64,000 nt of DNA from Kryptolebias marmoratus. Lineage: Eukaryota > Chordata > Actinopteri > Cyprinodontiformes > Rivulidae. The position numbers and the translations under genes were made by a program. The notes under the pieces were generated by a model that did not search any database, was not told the DNA's origin, and was given only the letters and a program-made list of their open reading frames with translations. The DNA lies in assembly GCF_001649575.2 (NCBI RefSeq), contig NC_051433.1, positions 17,658,134 through 17,722,133 on the forward strand, read 5' to 3'. Numbering within the stretch: position 1 is the first letter of the stretch; each line of letters opens with the position of its first letter. Below are positions 1-64,000 of this stretch, piece after piece.

Positions 1-181
1 AATCTAAAACATTTCATAGTGATTCGTCCAAATGCTATTTTGTAAACCTTTACACGCCTTGCTCAAGTAAGATATTCTTACCAGAAGTGCTACAACTAGC
101 TGCTGAAAGTTGCAGTATTAAATAACTATAGATTTCTATGTATATTTACTGTGTAATGTGAACCTGGCAGCAATGTAAATA

Positions 182-187
182 TTTATT
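182..187 (-). promoter_or_regulatory. kif21b: Candidate poly(A) signal for the exon 34b transcript
   Basis: Minus-strand AATAAA about 1.1 kb beyond the 34b stop codon. I saw no closer AATAAA in 1-1301. If used, the 34b 3' UTR would be about 1.1 kb and would include the repeat copy at about 213-545. Confidence 0.3.
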
Positions 188-212
188 AAAGTTCACCTGA
201 ACCACTGTAAAA

Positions 213-545
213 GTGGCGACTGGAGTTGTTTTAAGACAAGACTTTCTGGTCTTGGGTTTTTACATCACCATCAGTTTTGTGTTACACGGTCATTCCAGCA
301 GAAAATGTATATTCTTGCTGGAAGTGCCCCTGAAGAGCTGCGAGCTCTCCTGCTATTTGTGCTTTCAGAAAAACAACTGTATGTACAAAAATAAAAATTA
401 AAAAATCACGGTCACTGTCTCACTTGGATTAGCTGTTAGCTCGACAAGCCAGTCACAATTAAACTCTTGTCTTCCAAACGGAGGCCGTGAAAGGAGCTAC
501 CTACAACAGGTAAGATGTTACTTGTTCATAACCTTTCCAGCAGAA
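213..545 (+). repeat. Interspersed repeat family B, copy in probable 3' UTR
   Basis: Begins GCGACTGGAGTTGTTTTAAG and ends with CAGGTAAGATGTTACTTG and TTCATAACCTTTCC. The same pair of blocks occurs in reverse around 17725-17870, and parts recur at 18365-18525 and 18700-18935. The boundaries are approximate. Confidence 0.5.
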
Positions 546-1301
546 TCCCCACGTCAAAAGACCGGAACGGTTCCTTTAAGTAATGAAAACAGAAAGCATC
601 AAGTGGTTGCACACGAAGACCCGTAAAACTGCTCCCACGCACCTCACATTTAAGTTAAACAACTGAGGTAGGGAGAACAATAAATTAGAACTAATATTAA
701 CAATAATAATACAAAAAAAAAAACGACAACAAAACATGACGTTTCAGTCATATGTACTGAAAGGAAATGGACACCGAGTCGAGGTGTTTCGTGTAATTTT
801 CCAGTGATGTTTAAGCCGAATGCACTGATGAACACGTGACATGATTTTCTAGTGCGCTCTGTATCAGAACAGCATCGTCAAACAGTCCCTAAATCCAGGA
901 ACAGGGGTCCAACAGAAACACGAGCAGAGTCACCTCTCACTGTCTGAAACCTTGGTGAAAGAACAGAAGGACACTTTCATTTAAAACCAGGCTGCAGGCA
1001 GTAGTTTTCACGTCAGGTGACAAATTGTTTCGCTCTGTGTTTCCACCGCCAGGCTGATGCAGTTTGTCTTTTCCAAGTAGCACCACACCACAATGGCACT
1101 TTCGAAGTTGGCAGTAAACAAAACCTGAAAGGCTTTTTTTTGTTTGGTTCTGTTTTGTTTTGACTACATACTTCATCATTTTACTACATGATCCACACCT
1201 TGCTCGCCTCGGAGACGGCGACTACATTGTCACACAGCGCCGCTCGAAGGGCGGAGGTCACAGATCAGCTGATCGAGGATCCGCGCAGACTCTTGGGTCC
1301 C

Positions 1302-1350
1302 TCACCTCTTCCTCCACACCTTCGACAGCCAGATCTTCACCGTCTTGTCG
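1302..1350 (-). CDS. kif21b: kif21b exon 34b, alternative last coding exon
   Basis: Preceded by a good acceptor (CTCCTCCAG with a pyrimidine tract), it starts with C, which completes the AG left by exon 33 to Ser. It then reads DKTVKIWLSKVWRKR and stop TGA (1302-1304). The SD-KTVKIW start mirrors SDCRVKLW of exon 34a and would complete the same propeller strand, giving a 1678-residue protein with a short, strongly basic tail. It is seen directly from the sequence; its use in transcripts is inferred. Mammalian KIF21 genes are known to have isoforms with different C termini. Confidence 0.72.
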
Positions 1351-1944
1351 CTGGAGGAGGAGAAGGGAAGGCGGAGCGATGAGCGGAGGGAAAAGAAACG
1401 TGCGCAACAAAGAGGGGAGAATAACAGATCATCAATCAGGCAATCCTCCCTTTGAAAACAACTCATTTCACATCAGACGCAGCACAAAGACACAGACTTC
1501 AAAGTGCATTTCACACACACACACCAAACAATCTTCATTAAAGACCCTTCTGCACACCAACACTTCTCCAACCTCTGTGAAAAGTTTAATATGATTGTAA
1601 CTGCATTAACATGGAAACAACAAAGAGAGCAGTTTGATCCGCAGAGCGTCCACCTTTAATGGCAAAATCAGACAAAGTCCCATTTTCCAATAACATCGTC
1701 CAAGAAAGTTACACTTTGCCTGATGTTAGGGGATGGCAAGTAACTTACTGAGTGGCTTTAAAAGAAACAGAACATTTTTAAATCTCATTTATTTAATCCA
1801 CTGAGAACCATAAACTGTGGTTCAGGAGAACAGGACCGTTATTCAGAGCCGAACAGAAAGTCACAAGAAAAGCAGATCGTCTCCGCCGAGGCAGTGATCT
1901 GTAAATGAGGCAGTAACTGTAAAGAAAGTGAAAAAATCTACAGT

Positions 1945-2230
1945 GCTGAGCAAAGGTTTTAACATAGTCCTAGTTTATTTACTTTGCTTCCAAGGAGCCA
2001 GACATTTTTTGTTATTTTAAGTGCACTTGATCAATAGTTCTCTAGACTTTCTGAAGGTCTTTCTTTGAACTTTGGCTTGTTTTTCACTCATTTTCTGCCC
2101 AGTCCTTGTCCTTTGTATCAAGCACAGTACTTTATGTATTTTAAATGAAAGGAAAGAGAGAAGCATTTGTAAGGGCAAAACGGAGAAGTGAACAGAAGTG
2201 GAGCACAAAAAAAGGGATAGACACAAAAAG
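1945..2230. repeat. Diverged interspersed repeat in the exon 34a 3' UTR (family C, copy 1)
   Basis: Shares an ordered set of blocks with 25614-25830: an AGTTCT start, CTTTCTGAAGGTCTTTC-like, then TTTTCTGCCCAGTCCTTG-like, then a G/A-rich tract. The two copies are diverged but collinear over about 200 bases. It is probably a mobile-element remnant that became part of the 3' UTR. Confidence 0.5.
1974..1979 (-). promoter_or_regulatory. kif21b: Candidate poly(A) signal for the exon 34a transcript
   Basis: On the minus strand this reads AATAAA, about 365 bases past the 34a stop codon, followed about 40 bases later by a T-rich stretch (near 1935). That spacing fits a short 3' UTR. Another AATAAA lies at 1788-1793. 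Which one is used cannot be told from sequence. Confidence 0.4.
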
Positions 2231-2342
2231 CGCTGAAGGAGAGATTTAAAGGGCTTGGGAAATAGACGACGGCAGGAAGAAGTAAATGATTGGTTAAGAA
2301 AGTACCAGAGGAATGGAGGGTTGGTGAGCAGAGCACGGGCAA

Positions 2343-59470
<57,128 letters not shown>

Positions 59471-59479
59471 GGTCGAGCT

Positions 59480-59890
59480 CAAGGTTGAGGAGCGTTTCGG
59501 GTCCGCGCGTTGCGTCGCGTTTTCCGGTGTCTGAGCCGAGCGCTGCGGCGGCGGGGTGGGTGTCTCAGGTCAGCGGGAGCAGCCGTCAAGACCTGCCGGC
59601 GGCGAGGCGCCTCATCGGGACTCCTCTCGTCTTCCTCTCCCCCGCTGAGGCGGTCATTTCCGTGCGCCCGCCGTTTGTCACATCGCAGTGTTCAGCCCGC
59701 TGATTTTCTTTCTTTCTTCTTCTTTCTTTCTTTCTATCTCGTCTGGCTCTCCTTCCGTGGTCTGCTTCAGCCGCTACATCCTGTTTGAGCTGCGTAAAAG
59801 TGAAGCATGTTGTGTGTGCGTGCGCCCCTCTGCAAGCGCAGCGCTTCTCTGGGCGATCGCGCTGACTGAGCGCTGAGACCGTGAGCAGCA
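59480..59890 (-). promoter_or_regulatory. kif21b: CpG-rich promoter and 5' leader of kif21b
   Basis: Sharp rise in G+C and CpG (for example TCCGCGCGTTGCGTCGCG and GCGGCGGCGGGG) against AT-rich flanks, directly upstream of the start codon. I saw no TATA box on the minus strand. It is typical of a CpG-island promoter with dispersed starts. The transcription start cannot be placed. Confidence 0.6.
59586..59657 (-). other. kif21b: Possible upstream ORF in the leader
   Basis: If transcription starts above 59657, the leader contains an ATG at 59655-59657 opening 23 codons to TGA at 59586-59588, with a second in-frame ATG at 59613-59615. It ends 115 bases before the kif21b start. A start-stop pair (ATGTGA) lies further up at 59678-59683. 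Confidence 0.35.
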
Positions 59891-60149
59891 GGGGAGGGGG
59901 TGCTGCCTTCAGGAGCCGTCGGAAATCTCACAAAGCGTTCGCTTCAAAACTTACAGCTCGATTATTTCACACATGAACGAGTTTACAATTTAATACAATC
60001 AGCTAAAACCCCTTGTTTACGCGCTACAGTGTTTAAACGTGCTACAAATGTTTGCTTAGTTGACGAACTACACCCTGCTCCTGCTGCCTTTGTTCCACTA
60101 ATGCAAAACACATGCTAGTAGAAAGTGTTTATGTCATGCCAAAATGAAA

Positions 60150-60410
60150 GAAGTTTTAAACAGAAATGTTGCACGAGCTGTTAGCAGATTATGTGCGGCG
60201 AATGACTCTCAGCTACTACCACATCAAATTTGAGCTCAATATCTGTAAAACTGACCGAGTTATGGCCATGTTTGTGTTGGCTAAGGTTGATTAGCTGTGG
60301 TGGCCATCTTGCATTAGGTTTAGATGGACATCCATTGATTACTTACTGAGAGTTTCATTAAAATCACTGGTTCATGAGATATTTTCCTAACAGATGGACA
60401 AACAAACACA
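60150..60410 (+). repeat. Interspersed repeat family A, copy 3
   Basis: Same family, upstream of the gene. Shared blocks include CTCAGCTACTACCACATC, GAGCTCAATATCTGTAAAAC, TTGGCTAAGGTTGATTAGC, CATGAGATATTTTCCTAAC and ACAAACAAACACA. Its left part is less similar than in copies 1 and 2. Confidence 0.7.
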
Positions 60411-61698
60411 TCAGATATCATATGGTAGCCCCCTCTCATGGCAGTGGTTTATAATGATAAAGTTGACCATTATAAAGCTAATAAGTAAGTAATTTGTCAG
60501 ATTTATCTATAAAGTCAGTCAGAATACATTTTATTTATGTATTTGTTTTGCAGCGAAGTTTAATGATTTGGCTGCTTTAGAGTTTTGTAAAATAGCTACT
60601 GTTAATAAAAATGCATCAAACCAACACAGTAAAATGAAATATATTAGATAAATGACAGATTCTTTTAAACTGTGTGATTTACTTTAAGCCTGTTTGAGAA
60701 AATGGATGTCAAAGTGCAGAAAAAATAGGTTTTTCTACCATATTTAGATAGTACCTGAGGCCCTTGAAAGCAGCATAATCACAGAGAATTGACAAAACGT
60801 CCAGCCAATGGCTCGTTTAACCCCGCCCTCGTTGAGAAATGCAAACCAATCAGCGCGCCTGTAAACCAGATTTGGCCCCGCCCAGCGACACACCCACAGC
60901 AGAGATTAAAAACCCATTACAGAGGCCTGTTCTGCAGGCTCTGTGCTGCTGCAGCCACATCTGAAGGCTGTTCCTGAACACCTCAGGGTCAAAGGTCGAC
61001 ACCTTGTCAGAGGGTTATTATGTGCTAGGTGGAGTTGATTCCTCCGGGTTTAAACGGGAAGTGGCACGCAACGAACGCTCTTCCCTCGTCAGAGTCACAT
61101 TTCTTCAAAAGGGGAAACTGCTTCTCTTTGTTGAGTCAAACACGATTCCCTTTTCCTCTCAGTTTCTCTCTCTCTCTCTCTTTATGCTCCTTTCATGAGA
61201 TAAATTTATTGGGTTTCCATCCTCCGTGCAGCTTCCTGTTACATTCTGTTGCATGCAGGGTTTCTGTCTAACTGATTTGAATTATCCACGCAAAATGGAA
61301 GCACATTTAGCACGCTGCCGGCGATGTTCTATAACATAAAGAACTCCAGTTTGTTTTTGTTTTTTCCTTTTTCAAATCCTCGTTCACTCATGCCAGCACC
61401 GGTTTTCCAAATTTAGAAATGATCAAAATTGCCCAACAGTTTGCATATCTGCATGTAATACCTCCCCCCCAACATGACACAAACACACTCCTGTGAACTA
61501 TTTGCCAACAGCAGGCAGATCCAGATCGTGCTTTAACAACGAAAATTTGTTTTGTGTTCACAACAGACGTCTCTGTGAATCTTGAACTGCGACAGAAAAC
61601 AAAAAAACAATCCCTTTTATGATGTAAATATAGATCAGAACTGATTGCATGTTCGATAAGCCCATTTTGTGCAGCCAAAGAGGAGCTTATGAGTACAA

Positions 61699-61700
<2 letters not shown>

Positions 61701-61730
<30 letters not shown>
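61701..61730. repeat. (GT)15 microsatellite
   Basis: Perfect GT run, followed 120 bases later by an AC run (61851-61864) that could pair with it. Confidence 0.98.
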
Positions 61731-61732
<2 letters not shown>

Positions 61733-63569
61733 GTGTCAGTGTTTGTGCTGTACAGCCAGAGCAATGCTGGATTCCACACAAGATTACCATCCAGTTATGA
61801 GGATAAAGCTGCAATCCTCCCAGATCTGCAGGACAACAGCAACTGGGACAACACACACACACACAAAAACACACACCCAGCAAACTTTTAAGACTTACTC
61901 AAATACACAGTTACATAACTGGGCTGCTCTGTTTTCTTAAAAAAAATATGGTAACTCTCCCTGCATTCATCTTCCGGGATGTTTACGGTTTTCAAATCCT
62001 CTCTTGGAGACCTTTTTTTTTGTTTTTTTTCCACCACCTCTTCATGTGAAAAGCGCATTTCGTAACCGCGCTGCGCGTGGGTTATAAGACCCTGAAGGTA
62101 TTCTAATAATGCATTTGTAAAACTGCAACATAATCCCAGGCTTTAGTTCAATTAACAACGCCCAAAACGCATAAGAGGCGTTGAAATAGAACCGTTCCAG
62201 CCGCCCTCGGGTTCCGTCAGACACAGTCAGGGTAGCAGCTTCTCACCCTCGCCCCCCCACCAGCTCTGATTCGATGCCTTGCTGCTCACAGATACACACA
62301 AATTCACTGACATCATTTGAATTTTTGGAGCTAATCCATTCGACCCTGGCCTCAAACCATGAGGATGAGTCATAAATGTAATGGGCCACAACCTTTCTGG
62401 GCATATTTTCAAACGCTGAATGTTATGGTTTTGAAGTCGAACGTGTGAAGGGGCAGAAGACATCATTTCTGGTGATAATATACGTATCTCACTCATCTTT
62501 CTAAAAGCCTTGTTATCGAGCTCAAACTCAGATGTATTTGACCCCAATTCAGTCTAGTAGTCTATTGTTCCATCGTGGGCATCATGTGACCTCCCTCCAT
62601 GAAAAAAGACCCAAAGCAAAGAAGAGGAGGAGCGGTGGAAGATGATGCTGCACCCATTTCCTCCATTCTCATTTTAACACTTTGATGTTTCTATAATCCC
62701 TCGCTTGAGTTTTCTATATTTGGCTTTGAAGCTGCATGAACTAATCCCCCCAGCCCTCCTTTCTTTGGCGTAACAAAACTGTTTAAATTGGCCAGGATTT
62801 CGCAAACACACATTTCATAGATCCACCAGCTGGCATGAGGAAAAGGTGCGTTGCCATAAAGACAAGCCAGCCACTTGAAATTTTTCCCCCTGAACGTGCA
62901 GAATAATCGGAGTTCTTGGCTGGGCTTACCAATCGTTCACGGATGTTCGATACCGTCTGTGTTTCCTGCACGTGTGCAGCAGGAGAGCTGTGTTTCAGAT
63001 TTATCTGTGTCAGCTGCAGTGGTGTGAAACAGGCTGTTGCAGAGGACTTTGCCGCGCTGGACTCCTCGTTGGGTCTCGTTCAGTCATCTGTCAGAGCTCG
63101 ACATCTTTCAACGAGAGAAATAAAACTTTTACTGCGAGCTAAAAGAAAAAGAAATGGGTTTTTCTAATAAAAATTCTGATACTGGTAATGTGACACTGAA
63201 CACGTGCAGCAGTGTTTTCACGGGTACAGCACTGAAGTGTTTGAAAGATACACACATCAGAGTAATACTACTTAAACATCTCATGATTAATAGTTATTTT
63301 AGCTTTCAATGCACTCTAACCTTTATTTTGATTTTCACCTGACAAAATAATCTAAAAATAAAACAAAACCGAATGTGAATACTAAAGTTCTTGCTTTATT
63401 TTTAGCGTCTTAGGACGTGTCTGTCTGCTTAGAAATTATATCTTCATGTCAACCCTCACAGAAGGTGTCCAGGAAAAGAAAAATCTACTTATTCTTTTTA
63501 GCAGATTCACTCTAAAAACTATAAGCAATAAATTATAAGACGTGCCTGATGAATGTTGACGGGCCGATG

Positions 63570-63770
63570 GAATCAGAACACCATGTGTCTGCACTGGGTC
63601 CGGCTTGGTGGACGGGAAGCAGGGATTAGCTGAAATAAAAAGGCTTTTCCCAACAGTGAAGCACGGAGGTGGGAGTTTGGTCATACGGAGCAGCATGGCG
63701 CAAACGATGCCTGGAAAGGAGCATTTATTGGTGACAGCACAAATGTCTATGGATGCACGAAACTGACAGA
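63570..63770 (+). mobile_element. Possible degraded transposase fragment
   Basis: ACAGTGAAGCACGGAGGTGG reads TVKHGGG, recalling the VKHGGGS block of Tc1-like transposases, and is followed by ATTTATTGGTGACAGCAC and ACTGACAGACAACAT. The following WGC-type motif is not kept and frames are interrupted. Weak, from memory only. Confidence 0.3.
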
Positions 63771-64000
63771 CAACATACTTTTAGCATTACTTTCTAAAGG
63801 ATGAAGTGAAATCTACAATCTTATGCACAGTTTCTAATTAGGGGTTCATTTGTGTTGTATAATTTGAGAAGCATCTAATTATATCTGCAGATGTAGCGTG
63901 TTATTTTACAAGAGAACCTTCCAGCAGTGGCCTTACGAGAGAGGAAGTGAAAGCAAAACGTATTGGTTGGGGTCTGATGCTTCACTAAATGAAGTCCCAC

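Larger units (their letters stand above)
1..1301. other. Region beyond the last stop codon; probable 3' UTR of exon 34b
   Basis: No recognisable coding exon on either strand. The open frames here are short and lack similarity or splice context. About 213-545 looks like a copy of an interspersed repeat also found in intron 26. The stretch 188-1301 would be the 34b 3' UTR if the AATAAA at 182-187 is used. Confidence 0.4.
59891..64000. other. Upstream intergenic region
   Basis: No gene recognised on either strand. It holds the family A repeat at 60150-60410, (GT)15 at 61701-61730 with a complementary AC tract at 61851-61864, a CT run near 61165-61180 and a possible transposon fragment at 63570-63770. 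Open frames up to 106 codons (62227-62547) show no similarity. Confidence 0.7.

Noticed and set aside
1160..1594. 144-codon plus-strand ORF
   Set aside because: It runs antisense over alternative exon 34b and its polypyrimidine tract; no similarity to a protein.
59485..59788. Plus-strand ORFs in the CpG-rich promoter, suggesting a divergent gene
   Set aside because: Stop-poor GC-rich DNA opens frames by chance. The proteins are Arg/Ala/Ser-rich without similarity; a divergent noncoding transcript is possible but unsupported.
62227..62547. 106-codon minus-strand ORF upstream of kif21b
   Set aside because: No domain, no splice sites in suitable places and no similarity I recognise.
62930..62960. 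GTTCGATACC as a possible tRNA T-loop
   Set aside because: No matching A box, acceptor stem or anticodon arm around it.

Overview
This window is vertebrate nuclear DNA, most likely from a ray-finned fish. The introns are AT-rich, (CA)n microsatellites are frequent, several diverged interspersed repeats are present, and all 33 introns inferred between coding exons are GT-AG. The species cannot be named from the sequence.

The window holds one protein-coding gene, a complete kif21b (kinesin-4 family motor KIF21B), on the minus strand. Its start codon is at 59470 and its main stop codon at 2343. I assembled 34 coding exons by translation, splice-site inspection and phase bookkeeping. They add up to 5088 coding bases (1695 residues plus stop) in one unbroken frame. 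Residues 1-377 are the motor domain, about 385-1150 are coiled coil with an acidic linker, 1150-1340 form a serine/proline-rich linker, and 1357-1695 form a seven-bladed WD40 propeller. Match to remembered mammalian KIF21B (for instance the C-terminal [13 protein letters not shown] block) points to the B rather than the A paralogue.

Layout, high to low coordinate, which is the direction of transcription: 59.9-64 kb is upstream intergenic DNA with no recognisable gene; 59.48-59.89 kb is a GC- and CpG-rich promoter and 5' leader; 34.2-59.4 kb is a 25-kb first intron with repeats and possible regulatory sequence; 28.4-34.2 kb encodes the motor and first coiled coil; 20.6-28.2 kb encodes the stalk and linker; 16.7 kb holds a 39-base microexon between two introns of nearly 4 kb; 2.3-12.9 kb encodes the WD40 propeller, with a 6-kb intron before the last full blade exon; 0.2-1.35 kb holds a second, alternative last exon.

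The most interesting biological signals are: the alternative terminal exon at 1302-1350, which is in phase with exon 33 and looks like a homologous partner of the regular last exon (both start SDxxVKxW); the pyrimidine-rich surroundings of microexon 27; two possible enhancers (about 8.24-8.42 kb and 51.06-51.17 kb); upstream ORFs in the leader; and several transposon-like repeat families, including a roughly 950-bp inverted-repeat element at 57.3-58.26 kb. I see no operon, CRISPR array, RNA gene or novel multi-gene system.
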